From: Verrucomicrobiota bacterium | GTDB lineage: Bacteria; Verrucomicrobiota; Verrucomicrobiia; Opitutales; Opitutaceae | DNA length: 64,000 nt | NCBI GenBank assembly: GCA_018239845.1 | Contig: JAFEGO010000073.1 | Coordinates: forward strand, 98,994-162,993 | Direction: 5' to 3' | In this document: one piece after another, positions 41,336 through 50,536 of the stretch | Position numbering within the stretch: position 1 is the stretch's first letter | Layout of the letters: the number at the start of each line of letters is the position of its first letter | The notes under the pieces: model-generated | Databases searched by the model: none | Seen by the model: the letters and a program-made list of their open reading frames with translations, nothing else | What the model was told of the DNA's origin: nothing | Translations under genes and position numbers: made by a program

Positions 41336-44300
41336 TCAAGGATGAGCACCCGCAACTTTTGCGCCATTGAGGATGTCGCCATAGGGATTGAGCATAAACC
41401 AGCGGGCATTGTCAGAGCCGATGGAATGTACTCGGATCTTCGCGGGCTGACCAACCGTGACGGCCTCAGCGGGCACCGAGAGATAGAACAATCCCGTCCC
41501 GGCGGACCAGGAGCTTTGGCAGTACACGGGGACGTAGCTGAGGACGTAGCGGCCATCGGCGCTTTTCCAAGTATGGCCTTCCTTGATGGTGTCGAAGTCG
41601 AGCACCTTGACGCCGTTGACTGTCAGGCCGAAGCCGAGATTGCTTGGGATGGGGTCTTGAAATGAGGTGCCGCCGGCAAAGACGAAAGTTGTGCGCCTTG
41701 CAGTTTTCACCGGCGCGGTTTCCCAAGTGATCTCATGCAGGGCTTCCTCCTGGCGGATGCGGAGGCCCTTGGCATTCGCTTCGCGGTAGCTGGGACCATC
41801 GACCGTTTCGCCGACGTGCCGGAGGGTTTTCGCATAGCCTGAAACGACCGGTCCATCGCTGAACACCGAGGCTGCCACGGCCCCGCGCAGTATCTCCAGC
41901 GGGATGGCATGCGCCGGATGGGGGAGGGTTTCGGCGTGGTTGAGGAGCTGGGCCAGCAGCCAGGGGCCTTCCGGGCCGCCATGGCGCAAGGCGGCGTCGA
42001 AGTTCAGGCCGCTCACGATCCACGAGCCCTGGCCGACCCGCGTTTCGAACAGCAGCGACTTGTTGCGCCAAACGGAATCGAAATCGAGTTCCCGGGTGAA
42101 AGGCGTGGGCGCGCTGTGTACGTTCAGCGCGCGGATCAGCACGTCGGGCTGGGCGGGCAGATCATCGAGAATGACCGTCTGCGCGCCTTGCAGCAGGCGG
42201 AACCAGCCGGCGTCGCACCAACCGTCGGGCGCGATGGCTTGCGTAACCGGCGAAGGATACACGACCGTGCCGGCGTTGCTGTCGCCGGGAAATACGCCCA
42301 GCCACCACGCTGACTTGAAGGTGGTGACATCGGTGGGGAACAGGCCGACCGGGGAGAGGAGCACGACGCAGCCGCCACGTTCGGCGGCCTGGAGCAGGCG
42401 CATATCGGGCTGGCGGACGACATAGACGGCCGAGGCCGGCAACTCGCCCTGCGCAGGGATGGGCCGCGGCTGGTACGCGGCGAGCATCGGCAGGAGATCG
42501 TCGCTGGCATAGAGGGCATGAGACTGCACCACGGCGGGCACCTGAGCCGGATAGACCCAGGCATCCCACTGGTTCGTGTAGCTCTGACCGCCGGCCTTCA
42601 ACTCCAGCTGCACCAAAATTTTTTCCGGACTGGTCGGATCGGGCAAAGCGAGCTCCATCCCACCGAGCGGTGTGATGGCGCCCTGATCGGCGTTATCGAT
42701 CTCGCGGTGGCCGGAGTGGAAGGTTTTCCCACCGCGGGAAATCTGCCAGCTCAACGTCGCATGGCTGAAGACGGCGGCCGAAAAATTTGAGACGGAGAAC
42801 TGGAGGCGCAGCGGGTCATGGCCGCGATAGGTGAGTTCCAAGCCGTCCTGCAGGAGCACGACCGGCCCGTTGATCTGCCGCACCTGTTCGGGCGTGGCCG
42901 AGAGCGGGCGGCGATGGACATCGAGCAGGCCGTTCGAACCGGGATACCAGGGCTGCAGGAGCCACCAGTCGTAGCCGGAGATATGCGGGCTCTTGCGCAA
43001 GGCTTCGAGGTTCGCCTTGTGGCAAAGATAGTAGAGCTTTTCCGACTGCAGGGACCAGTTCCCCGTCTCGGCGAGGAGGCCGGCTTGCGCGATTTTGTCG
43101 CGGGCAACCGTCAGCCAGAACGGCTTGAACGGCGTCTGGTCGTAGAGCGGGATGGAGTCGAGCCGGGGGAACGTGACGAAGTTGCCCTCCTCATGGGTCA
43201 TGATCGGCTTGAGGGGTGTGCCGGTCTTGAACTTGCCGGGGCTCTCCAGGGGCGTGTTGAGGATATCGAACATCACCGTATAGAAATCCATCGTCGCGCG
43301 ATCCTTCGTGCCGTCGGCAAAGCCGGGGGGAAACAGGCCGTCGCTGTCAATGACGGGCCGGGTGGGGTCGAGTCGCTTCGCCATCGCGTATAGCTCCGGC
43401 GCCAGGTCGATCCCGTCCCACAATTCATTGCCCATGCACCAGTCGAAGATCGAGGCATGGTTCCGGTAGCGCGTGATCGCGCCCGTCCATTCCTTGCGGT
43501 AGAGCTCGCGCCCCTCGCCCTGCGCCCGGCGGAAATAGCGCATGTAGGCGATGGGCAGCTCGGGCGACACGAACATGCCGAGCTCATCGCAGGCCTCGTA
43601 GTATTCCGGCGGGAGGAAGTGGCTGTGGTGCCGGACGAAGTTGAAGCCGTAGCTTTTCGCCACTTTCAGCCGGTCGAGGTAAAACTGCTTGTCGGACGGT
43701 GGCGCAATCGTCGCAGGGTAAACGCAGTCATCGCCGTAACCGTTGAGATAATACTTCTTCCCGTTGACGTAGAAGTTCGTGCCGCGGATCTCGACCTGCC
43801 GCATGCCGAAACGGGTCTCGACCGTGTCGATGACCTTGGTGCCATGGAGCAGGGTCAGGCGTGCGCGGTGCAGCAGGGGCGTCTCCGGTGTCCAGCGCGG
43901 GGCGTCCGGCAGTTCGGCGCTGATTTCGACCGTGCCATGGTCCGGCACCGGGGTAAACGGCTGGACGCGGTCGACCGCCTTGTGTCCATCAGGAGCGAAG
44001 ACTTCGAGGCGCACGGTGTCGGCCTCCGTGCCCTCACCGTGGACGCGGGCGGAGACGAGGCAGCGGTCCGCGGCCAGCTGCGGCTGCACAAACAGTTCGT
44101 CGAGCCACAGCGCATTGCGGACCTCGAGATCAACATGACCCCAGATGCCGCCCCAAAAACTGAAGAGATGATCGGGGATGTCGATGCAGCCCATCAGCGG
44201 ATCGACGTCGACCTGCTGCTGCGAATTCACTTCGAGGGTGATCGCGGCGGTCCTGTTCCCCTCGATGTAGGATGTGATGTCGAATTCAAACTGGGAGACA

Positions 44301-44695
44301 TAGCCGAGATGATAACCGGCGAGGCGGCCGTTCACCCACACACGGATATCGCGATATACACCGCCGAACCGCAGATACACCCGCTGACCGGCGGTGGTGT
44401 CGGGCACGTCCACCATGCGCTTGTACCAGCCCTTGCCGATGTAGTTGTGCCGCATCTTGGGCGTCTCGGGGCCGTAGCCCTGGGCATCCCACGCGCCGGG
44501 CACTGTGATGGTGCCGGGCAGGGCCTGTGGAGTCGCGTACCATTGCTCTTTTTCCCCGACGCTGTCGGGATCGAGGCGAAACGACCAGGTGCCATCAAGG
44601 GCGATCGTCGGTCGGGACAGATCCGGGGTGGAAAAACCGCTGAGCGCAATCAGCGGCAGAAGCAAAAAGAGCGCGAGTGACTTGGATGGCGTCAT
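41336..44695 (-). CDS. Secreted glycoside hydrolase family 2 enzyme, large form
   Basis: This 1119-residue exported GH2 enzyme starts at ATG 44695 with a signal peptide (MTPSKSLALFLLLPLIALSG). The N-terminal jelly roll shows IALDGTWSFRLDP, TVPGAWDAQGYG and YLRFGGVYRDIRVWVNGRLA. The TIM barrel has FNFVRHHSHFLPPEYYEACD, then ASIFDWCMGNELWDG (acid/base Glu424), and PIMTHEEGNFVTF (nucleophile Glu502 or Glu503). About 550 further residues include additional beta domains and a region with CVVLLSPVGLFPTDV. It stands alone behind element copy c (81 nt upstream). The extracytoplasmic location contrasts with the small cytoplasmic GH2 at 8600, so the two act at different steps. Confidence 0.9.
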   Translation of the reverse strand: MTPSKSLALFLLLPLIALSGFSTPDLSRPTIALDGTWSFRLDPDSVGEKEQWYATPQALPGTITVPGAWDAQGYGPETPKMRHNYIGKGWYKRMVDVPDTTAGQRVYLRFGGVYRDIRVWVNGRLAGYHLGYVSQFEFDITSYIEGNRTAAITLEVNSQQQVDVDPLMGCIDIPDHLFSFWGGIWGHVDLEVRNALWLDELFVQPQLAADRCLVSARVHGEGTEADTVRLEVFAPDGHKAVDRVQPFTPVPDHGTVEISAELPDAPRWTPETPLLHRARLTLLHGTKVIDTVETRFGMRQVEIRGTNFYVNGKKYYLNGYGDDCVYPATIAPPSDKQFYLDRLKVAKSYGFNFVRHHSHFLPPEYYEACDELGMFVSPELPIAYMRYFRRAQGEGRELYRKEWTGAITRYRNHASIFDWCMGNELWDGIDLAPELYAMAKRLDPTRPVIDSDGLFPPGFADGTKDRATMDFYTVMFDILNTPLESPGKFKTGTPLKPIMTHEEGNFVTFPRLDSIPLYDQTPFKPFWLTVARDKIAQAGLLAETGNWSLQSEKLYYLCHKANLEALRKSPHISGYDWWLLQPWYPGSNGLLDVHRRPLSATPEQVRQINGPVVLLQDGLELTYRGHDPLRLQFSVSNFSAAVFSHATLSWQISRGGKTFHSGHREIDNADQGAITPLGGMELALPDPTSPEKILVQLELKAGGQSYTNQWDAWVYPAQVPAVVQSHALYASDDLLPMLAAYQPRPIPAQGELPASAVYVVRQPDMRLLQAAERGGCVVLLSPVGLFPTDVTTFKSAWWLGVFPGDSNAGTVVYPSPVTQAIAPDGWCDAGWFRLLQGAQTVILDDLPAQPDVLIRALNVHSAPTPFTRELDFDSVWRNKSLLFETRVGQGSWIVSGLNFDAALRHGGPEGPWLLAQLLNHAETLPHPAHAIPLEILRGAVAASVFSDGPVVSGYAKTLRHVGETVDGPSYREANAKGLRIRQEEALHEITWETAPVKTARRTTFVFAGGTSFQDPIPSNLGFGLTVNGVKVLDFDTIKEGHTWKSADGRYVLSYVPVYCQSSWSAGTGLFYLSVPAEAVTVGQPAKIRVHSIGSDNARWFMLNPYGDILNGAKVAGAHP

Positions 44696-44776
44696 GGGGA
44701 AAGACTCGGGACGGTCGTTGGCCGGGTTGGCGGAGTGGAAGCGGGGTCGGGCAAGCATGCCCGGTCGGGTCGGATC

Positions 44777-44816
44777 CGGCTACGTCTAAGGACTCAAACT
44801 GTGGCATTATTCTTCC
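44777..44816 (-). promoter_or_regulatory. 40-bp tandem-half-site element, copy c
   Basis: On the minus strand it begins GGAAGAATAATGCCAC and continues with GAGTCCTTAGACGTAG 21 bp later, then CCG. The second half is nearly identical to copy b; the first half lacks the leading GAG. It ends 81 nt before the ATG of the large GH2 gene. Confidence 0.78.
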
Positions 44817-44871
44817 ACGTGGCCACAGGCTGGCGGCGGCAAAAACCTAGGTCAAACGGAAGGGGCGGGCG

Positions 44872-46029
44872 CTAGGCGGCCGGATATTTGACCCAGCGTG
44901 CGCCACGCTGCGCGGATTTTACCACGGTGGCGATAAAGACCATGCCGTCGACGCCGTCATCGATCGTCGGGAAATCCAAGTCGGCGGGAGGCTTGCTTCC
45001 GGACACTTCGGCGGAGATGGCGCGGAAGGCCTCGCGGTAGATATTGGCGAAAGCTTCCAGATAGCCCTCGGGGTGGCCGGGCGGTACCCGGGCGAAACGC
45101 GCTGCCGCCGGATCGAGGTAGGCGTTGCCGTGGCGCCAGAGCTGCCGCGGCTGGTCGGCGTACTTCACCGTGAGGTCGCCGGGATACTCCTGATGCCATT
45201 CGAGCGAGGCCTTGTCGCCATAGACGCGGAGGTTGAAATTATTCTCGTCGCCCAGGGAAATCTGCGAAGCGATGAGCACGCCCTTGGCGCCGCCGTGGAA
45301 GCGGAGGAGGATGTTGCCATCATCGTCGAGTTTTCGGCCGGGGACGAAGGCGGTCAGGTCGGCGCACAGCTCGGCAATGCGCAGGCCGGTGACGTAGCGC
45401 GCGAGATTCTCGGCGTGGGTGCCAATGTCACCGATGCTGCCGGCAGCGCCGCTGCGCCTGGGATCGGTCCGCCAGGCGGCCTGTTTTTGGCCGCTGGCCT
45501 CGAGGCGGGTGGCGAGCCAGCCCTGCGGGTACTCGACGACCACCTTGCGGATGCGCCCGAGTTTGCCGGCGCGGACAAGGGCCCGGGCCTGCTTCACCAT
45601 CGCGGTCCCGGTGTAATTATGGGTCAATACAAAGACCTTGCCGGTGCGCGCCACGATCCGGCGGAGAGCGCGGGCCTCGGTCAGGTTGAACGTGACGGGC
45701 TTGTCGCACACGATGTTGAAGCCGCGTTCGAGAAAGAGCCGGGCCGGCTGGTAGTGTTCATGGTTCGGAGTGACGATCACGACGAAGTCCAGGCGCTCGC
45801 CGGGCGGCCGGGCGGCCTCGGCGACGGCCATTTCGCGATAGCTGCCGTAGACGCGGTCCGGCGCGAGGCCAAGGTCGGCACCGGAGTCATGGGAACGTCG
45901 GGCGTCGCTCGAGAAGGCACCGGCGACGAGTTCGGCCCGGCCATCCATCAGCGCGGCGATGCGGTGCACCGCCCCGATGAAGGCACCGCGGCCGCCACCA
46001 ATCATGCCGAAACGAAGCTTGCGATTCAT
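44872..46029 (-). CDS. Gfo/Idh/MocA-family NAD(P)-dependent oxidoreductase
   Basis: This 385-residue protein has an N-terminal Rossmann fold ([18 protein letters not shown]), the conserved [12 protein letters not shown] (Lys in the EKP-like motif), and the C-terminal alpha/beta sheet with [20 protein letters not shown] (catalytic His region). It is encoded 51 nt downstream of a xylose-isomerase-like gene in the same operon behind element copy d. Members oxidise sugars or cyclitols, often to 3-keto intermediates. The pairing with a TIM-barrel isomerase is characteristic of oxidation-based glycoside cleavage or inositol-type pathways. The substrate is not determined. Confidence 0.92.
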   Translation of the reverse strand: MNRKLRFGMIGGGRGAFIGAVHRIAALMDGRAELVAGAFSSDARRSHDSGADLGLAPDRVYGSYREMAVAEAARPPGERLDFVVIVTPNHEHYQPARLFLERGFNIVCDKPVTFNLTEARALRRIVARTGKVFVLTHNYTGTAMVKQARALVRAGKLGRIRKVVVEYPQGWLATRLEASGQKQAAWRTDPRRSGAAGSIGDIGTHAENLARYVTGLRIAELCADLTAFVPGRKLDDDGNILLRFHGGAKGVLIASQISLGDENNFNLRVYGDKASLEWHQEYPGDLTVKYADQPRQLWRHGNAYLDPAAARFARVPPGHPEGYLEAFANIYREAFRAISAEVSGSKPPADLDFPTIDDGVDGMVFIATVVKSAQRGARWVKYPAA

Positions 46030-46080
46030 GGGAGGAAAATAGCGACCCCGGCGCCAAGGCCGGGGTCGGAAGATAGGTGA

Positions 46081-47124
46081 TCAGCGGCTGCCGAGGAGAT
46101 GTTGGATCGTGTAGAGCTCGAGGCCCTCGTAATCCCGCGCCTGGCGATATTCCTCGACGCGGCGGCGATCGTAGGTCCGCGCCTTCGCGACGAGGTCGAG
46201 GAAGACCTGCCGGCTGTTCCGGAGATGTTCTGTGACGGGTACGCCCTGTTGCGTGCGCATGGTCTTCACGTCGAGGCCGACGAATTCGCCGCGGCTGCCA
46301 TACTGGTTGTCCTCGAGCACGAGCACCTGGGTAAACGCGCCGCGCAGGTTGACCGATCCGAAATTTTTGTCCTGGTCGTACTTCAGGCCATTCTGGTCAT
46401 TGAGATGGATGCTGCCGAGCTTGTCGTGCGCGAGGCAGAAGGCCATTTCATCGCCGGGATCGAGGTTGGCGAGGATCGCGTGGGCGCTCTCGATCACCAG
46501 CTTGACGCGGCGGTGGTCCTGCGACGCGTAAGCGAGGGCGGCGGCGTGGCCGGCCGTGGGCATGAAGGCCAGATCGGTAGGCTCATTGGGTTTCGGCTCG
46601 ATCCAGATCTGGATGGTCTTGTCGTAGTCGAGCATCCTGTTCACAGCCTCGAGGAGTCGCTGGTTGGCGGTCACCACGTTCTTGGCTTCGCGGATATAAG
46701 TCCCCTCGCGGGCGAGCCAAAGGACTATGGCCTTGGCTCCGACGATGCGGGCGAGATCGATCGCGCGCAGCGAGCGGTCGATCGCGTACTGCCGGTCGGC
46801 GGCGGAATTGGAGGTATAGCCACCGTCGGCGGTTTGGGGGGCAAACCAGAGGCGCGGAGCGACGAACTCCGCGACGAGACCCTGGTTGTCGAACGCCTTG
46901 CGGACCGCCGCCGCCTTCGCGAGCGTCTGCGCCGCCGTCAGGTTCGCGAGGTCCGGCACGACGTCGTCATCGTGCAGCTGAACACCCTCAAAACCGAGCG
47001 GACGGTAGAGGGCGTATTTGGCTTCGTGGTCAAAGGACTCGCGCGTGGTCGGACCGAACGGATCGGCGCCTTCACTAATATTCCAGGGACCAAAGGAAAA
47101 ACGGTAGTTGGTTGTTTTGCTCAT
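46081..47124 (-). CDS. Xylose-isomerase-like TIM-barrel protein (sugar isomerase/epimerase)
   Basis: This 347-residue protein starts at ATG 47124 (MSKTTNYRFSFGPWNISEGA). It has the AP-endonuclease-2/xylose isomerase barrel: GFEGVQLHDDDVV, AKAIVLWLAREGTYI, IWIEPKPNEP (metal Glu), LVIESAHA (Glu/His), and LGSIHLNDQNGLKYDQDKNF with metal-binding Asp/His. The pattern is close to bacterial xylose isomerases, but the length is shorter than class II enzymes. It is the first gene of an operon with a Gfo/Idh/MocA oxidoreductase and is preceded by element copy d (52 nt upstream). It could isomerise a released sugar or act on a keto-glycoside. Confidence 0.88.
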   Translation of the reverse strand: MSKTTNYRFSFGPWNISEGADPFGPTTRESFDHEAKYALYRPLGFEGVQLHDDDVVPDLANLTAAQTLAKAAAVRKAFDNQGLVAEFVAPRLWFAPQTADGGYTSNSAADRQYAIDRSLRAIDLARIVGAKAIVLWLAREGTYIREAKNVVTANQRLLEAVNRMLDYDKTIQIWIEPKPNEPTDLAFMPTAGHAAALAYASQDHRRVKLVIESAHAILANLDPGDEMAFCLAHDKLGSIHLNDQNGLKYDQDKNFGSVNLRGAFTQVLVLEDNQYGSRGEFVGLDVKTMRTQQGVPVTEHLRNSRQVFLDLVAKARTYDRRRVEEYRQARDYEGLELYTIQHLLGSR

Positions 47125-47176
47125 GCAGGGTTGCAGAATAAACTGCACCGTCACTCTACCGAGTTTGCGGTATCCA

Positions 47177-47216
47177 CCGCTACGCTTATTGGCTCAAAGA
47201 CTGGCATTGTCGTCTC
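47177..47216 (-). promoter_or_regulatory. 40-bp tandem-half-site element, copy d
   Basis: On the minus strand half-site 1 is GAGACGACAATGCCAG and half-site 2 is GAGCCAATAAGCGTAG at a 21-bp period (9 of 16 identical), followed by CGG. It ends 52 nt before the ATG of the xylose-isomerase-like gene. Confidence 0.78.
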
Positions 47217-47263
47217 ATCCCGTCTGAGTGAAACGTCAAACGACCGCCGGTCCGCGCCGCGCT

Positions 47264-48178
47264 TCACTCCGGGCCGGATTTTTCGATGAGGGGGACGTTC
47301 TCGCGGTAGGCGGAGGGGCTGATGCCAAACTCGCGCCGGAAAAGCCGGTTGAAGAAGGAAACCTGGTTGAAGCCATGATCGAGGGCGATGTTGCCAACGA
47401 GCTCGTTGGTATCGCGCAGGGCACGACAAACGGCCTGCAGGCGGACCTGGTTGAGAAAGGTGGAGAACGATTTCCCGGCGTGGCGGCGGAACTGCCGGGC
47501 GAAAGTTGCCCGGCTCATGTTAGTGAGGCGAAGCAGTTCCGGCAGGCCTAGCGAGCGGTGGTAATGCGCGAGGATAAAGCTGACGGCCCGCCGCACGGCT
47601 TCCTGGTGCTCGGCCGTGCCGGTGAGGGAAAAGGCGCGCGCTGAGAGCGGGCGGACGTCGTGCGCCGGAGCAGTGGCCAGGCCGTCGAGGATCTGGAGAA
47701 AGAGCGCCAGTCGCGCGAGACCGGTGAGGTTGGGCAACTCCTCGATCCGTCGGCGCGTGATCTCGGCGGTCTTGCCCTGGATGTGCAGCCCGCGGCGGGC
47801 GAATTCGGTGAGGGTGCCCAGCGCGGCGGATTCGCCGAAATCCCAGACCCCGTGCTCCAGCGGAAAGTCCCATTGGAGTGCGAGGCCCGTCGACGCGCCG
47901 CGCTGGTGCCAGTAGTGCGGCACGTTGGCCCCGATCAGGATGAGGTCGCCGGGCTCGAAGAGCTCGATGTGATCCGCGATGAAGCGGGTGCCCGAGCCAC
48001 GCTGGATCAGCGTCAGTTCATTCGCGCGATGATAGTGCCAATGGTCGCCTTGCCCCGAGATGGTCTCGGCCCGGCCGGGGCCTTGCACGACTTCCACCCG
48101 GTTGACGCTGCGGTTCCAGCGCAGCAACCGGACCGAATTGGTGGTGCCGAATTGAATTTCCTCGCGTAGGGATGCCAT
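47264..48178 (-). CDS. AraC-family regulator, candidate activator of the catabolic island
   Basis: This is a 304-residue protein. Residues about 25-100 form a cupin sugar-sensing domain (GDHWHYHRANELTLIQRGSG and GDLILIGANVPHYWHQR). The C-terminal domain has two HTHs: LGLPELLRLTNMSRATFARQ with FRRHAGKSFSTFLNQVRLQA, and LVGNIALDHGFNQVSFFNRL then FRREFGISPSAYR. The gene is transcribed towards the xylose-isomerase operon and diverges from the CoA-transferase gene, whose promoter carries element copy e. Copy d lies just beyond its stop codon. It is the only AraC-type regulator inside the island, which makes it the best candidate to bind the 21-bp-period direct repeats. That link is inference. Confidence 0.9.
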   Translation of the reverse strand: MASLREEIQFGTTNSVRLLRWNRSVNRVEVVQGPGRAETISGQGDHWHYHRANELTLIQRGSGTRFIADHIELFEPGDLILIGANVPHYWHQRGASTGLALQWDFPLEHGVWDFGESAALGTLTEFARRGLHIQGKTAEITRRRIEELPNLTGLARLALFLQILDGLATAPAHDVRPLSARAFSLTGTAEHQEAVRRAVSFILAHYHRSLGLPELLRLTNMSRATFARQFRRHAGKSFSTFLNQVRLQAVCRALRDTNELVGNIALDHGFNQVSFFNRLFRREFGISPSAYRENVPLIEKSGPE

Positions 48179-48237
48179 GGGGTCGCGCGTCCCACCATGC
48201 GTTGGAAACAGGACTTTGGAAGGTCAGAATGGCTGTT

Positions 48238-48277
48238 GAGACGAAAGTGTCATCGATTGAGCGAGGAAGCGTAGCGG
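48238..48277 (+). promoter_or_regulatory. 40-bp tandem-half-site element, copy e
   Basis: Half-site 1 is GAGACGAAAGTGTCAT and half-site 2 is GAGCGAGGAAGCGTAG, 21 bp apart, followed by CGG. It ends 41 nt before the ATG of the CoA-transferase gene and begins 60 nt from the divergent AraC gene start, so it could serve both directions. Confidence 0.75.
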
Positions 48278-48318
48278 GGCGAAGGAGATCATGGGATGAT
48301 CGCGGGCTTTTCGTTCCC

Positions 48319-49674
48319 ATGACCAAACTCTATCCCGACGCCGCCGCTGCTTTTGCCGGCCTGTTGCACGATAATCTCACCCTGGCCGCCGGCGGTTTCG
48401 GGCTCTGCGGCATCCCGGAAAACCTGATCGCAGCGGTGCGGGCCAGCAAGGTGAAGGGCCTCACTATCGTGGGCAACAACGCCGGCGTCGATGGTTTCGG
48501 CATGGGTCTTTTGCTTGAGAACCGCCAGGTGCGCAAGGTGCTCGCTTCCTATGTGGGCGAGAACCGCGAGTTCGAACGCCAGGTGCTCGCGGGTGAACTG
48601 GAGCTCGAGCTCTGTCCGCAAGGCACCCTTGCCGAACGTCTCCGTGCGGGAGGCGCGGGCATCCCAGGCTTTTATACGCGCACGGCCCTTGGCACCCGCC
48701 TCGCCGAGGGCAAGGAGACGAAGGTGTTCAACGACCGGGAATACGTGCTGGAGACCGGGATCCAAGCCGACATCGCGATCGTGAAGGCGTGGAAAGGCGA
48801 CGCGGCCGGCAACCTAGTGTACCGCAAGACTGCGCGCAATTTCAACCCGGTGATCGCGACCTGCGGCAAGGTCTGCGTCGCTGAGGTTGAGGAACTTGTC
48901 GCGATAGGCGCGCTCGATCCCGATCAGATCCACACGCCGGGCATCTACGTCGACCGCATCATCCAAGGCACCGGATATGAGAAGCGCATCGAGTTTCGCA
49001 CCGTGCAGGGAGCGGCGGCTTCCAAAAAGGAATCGCCGATCCGCCTGCTGATGGCGCGTCGCGCCGCCCGCGAATTGCGCGATGGATATTCGGTGAACCT
49101 CGGCATCGGCATCCCGACTCTCGTGGCCAACTTTATCCCCGCGGGCATGCGTGTGACGCTGCAATCCGAGAACGGTCTCCTTGGCATCGGCCCCTTTCCC
49201 GCCGACGATGCGGTTGACCCCGACCTGGTGAATGCCGGCAAGCAGACCATCACCGCGATCCCCGGCTCGGCCTTTTTCTCCAGCGCGGACTCCTTTGCGA
49301 TGATCCGCGGCGGACACATCGACCTATCCATCCTCGGCGCGCTCGAGGTCACTGACCGCGGCGACATCGCAAACTGGATGGTCCCGGGCAAAATGGTGAA
49401 GGGGCCCGGAGGCGCCATGGATCTGGTCGCCGGCGTGAAACGGATCGTGGCTGTGACGGAGCACTGTTCGAAAGATGGCCGGCCTAAAATTGTGCAGGCC
49501 TGCACGCTGCCGGTCACCGGCCGGGGCGTCGTCAACCTCATCATCACGGATCTCGGGGTCTTCGAGGTGAAGCCGGGTGGGGGGCTCCGGCTGACGGAGG
49601 TCCATCCCGGCGTCACCGTCGAGGAGATCCGCGCGAAAACCGGCGCGCCGTTCGAGTTGGCCCTGTCTGCCTGA
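48319..49674 (+). CDS. 3-oxoacid CoA-transferase, subunits A and B fused
   Basis: This 451-residue enzyme starts at ATG 48319 (MTKLYPDAAAAFAGLLHDNL). Residues 1-215 match subunit A (LAAGGFGLCGIPENLIAAVR and IPGFYTRTALGTRLAEGKE). Residues about 240-450 match subunit B (VNLGIGIPTLVANFIPAGMR, and the catalytic SENGLLGIGP with Glu284, then GGHIDLSILGALEV). It transfers CoA from succinyl-CoA to acetoacetate or a similar 3-oxoacid. Bacterial enzymes are usually two separate subunits, so the single chain resembles the eukaryotic SCOT layout. It is followed by a 3-hydroxybutyrate dehydrogenase gene after 24 nt, and both sit behind element copy e. Confidence 0.92.
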   Translation: MTKLYPDAAAAFAGLLHDNLTLAAGGFGLCGIPENLIAAVRASKVKGLTIVGNNAGVDGFGMGLLLENRQVRKVLASYVGENREFERQVLAGELELELCPQGTLAERLRAGGAGIPGFYTRTALGTRLAEGKETKVFNDREYVLETGIQADIAIVKAWKGDAAGNLVYRKTARNFNPVIATCGKVCVAEVEELVAIGALDPDQIHTPGIYVDRIIQGTGYEKRIEFRTVQGAAASKKESPIRLLMARRAARELRDGYSVNLGIGIPTLVANFIPAGMRVTLQSENGLLGIGPFPADDAVDPDLVNAGKQTITAIPGSAFFSSADSFAMIRGGHIDLSILGALEVTDRGDIANWMVPGKMVKGPGGAMDLVAGVKRIVAVTEHCSKDGRPKIVQACTLPVTGRGVVNLIITDLGVFEVKPGGGLRLTEVHPGVTVEEIRAKTGAPFELALSA

Positions 49675-49698
49675 CCCTTCATTTCGAGGCACCTCATC

Positions 49699-50481
49699 AT
49701 GTTAAAAGGCAAAACCGCACTCGTCACCGGCTCGACCAGCGGCATCGGCCTCGCCATCGCCCGGGCGCTGGCCCGCGAAGGAGTTGCACTGATGCTCCAC
49801 GGGCTCGGTGACTCGGCAGAGCTTGAGCGTTTGCGGGCAAGCCTGGCGGCTGAGTTTGACGTGGCCGTCCGTTTGCACGGGGCGGACCTGATGGAATCCG
49901 GCCAGGCCGCGCGCCTCGTGTCCGAGACGGAGGCGATATTTGGCCGGGTGGATATTTTGATTAACAACGCTGGCATCCAGTTCGTTTCGCCGGTCGAGGA
50001 CTTGCCGCCGGAACGCTGGAGCGCCATTCAATCGGTCAACCTCGGCGCGGTCTTCGGGGCGATCCGTGCGGCGGTGCCCGGCATGAAGCGCCGCCGGAGC
50101 GGGCGGATCATCAACCTCGCCTCGGCGCACGGACTGGTGGCTTCGCCATTCAAATCGGCGTACGTCGCCGCAAAGCACGGTCTCGTCGGTTTGACGAAAG
50201 CGGTGGCGCTTGAACTCGCGGAGGCGGAGGTCACCTGCAATGCGATTTGCCCGGGCTATGTGCGCACACCGCTAGTCGAGCAGCAGATCGAAAACCAGGC
50301 GGCGGTGCACGGCCTGCCGCGCGACCGGGTGATCCGGGAGGTGATCCTGGCGGCGCAGCCGACGAAGCGATTCATCGAGGTGGAGGAGGTGGCGGCGCTG
50401 GCCGTTTTCCTCTGTGGCGACCAAGCGCGGTCCATCACCGGCGCCGCCCTCCCGATCGACGGCGGCTGGACCGCCCGTTGA
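49699..50481 (+). CDS. bdhA: 3-hydroxybutyrate dehydrogenase (SDR)
   Basis: This 260-residue SDR has TGSTSGIG (residues 10-17), NNAGIQFVSPVED, and the catalytic Ser142, Tyr155, Lys159 in NLASAHGLVASPFKSAYVAA then KHG. That block is the characteristic D-3-hydroxybutyrate dehydrogenase signature, as are TCNAICPGYVRTPLVEQQI and AAQPTKRFIEVEEVA. It oxidises (R)-3-hydroxybutyrate to acetoacetate with NAD. It follows the 3-oxoacid CoA-transferase gene by 24 nt, completing the first two steps of ketone-body degradation; thiolase is at 62161. The combination is unexpected inside a glycan locus. Confidence 0.9.
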   Translation: MLKGKTALVTGSTSGIGLAIARALAREGVALMLHGLGDSAELERLRASLAAEFDVAVRLHGADLMESGQAARLVSETEAIFGRVDILINNAGIQFVSPVEDLPPERWSAIQSVNLGAVFGAIRAAVPGMKRRRSGRIINLASAHGLVASPFKSAYVAAKHGLVGLTKAVALELAEAEVTCNAICPGYVRTPLVEQQIENQAAVHGLPRDRVIREVILAAQPTKRFIEVEEVAALAVFLCGDQARSITGAALPIDGGWTAR

Positions 50482-50496
50482 CCGGGAAAAGGGCGT

Positions 50497-50536
50497 GAGA
50501 TAATAGTACCAGGGAATGAGAGTTCAGACGTAGCAC
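50497..50536 (+). promoter_or_regulatory. 40-bp tandem-half-site element, copy g
   Basis: Half-site 1 is GAGATAATAGTACCAG and half-site 2 is GAGAGTTCAGACGTAG, 21 bp apart. It lies 15 nt after the hydroxybutyrate dehydrogenase stop and 217 nt before the PIG-L deacetylase ATG. The first half is almost identical to copy f. The remaining 217 nt contain a CCGCCC-TTC-GGGCGG hairpin (50699-50713) but no gene. Confidence 0.72.

Noticed and set aside
47158..47220. Element copy d as part of the AraC gene terminator
   Set aside because: It has no stem-loop; it matches the 21-bp direct-repeat element and is oriented towards the xylose-isomerase-like gene.
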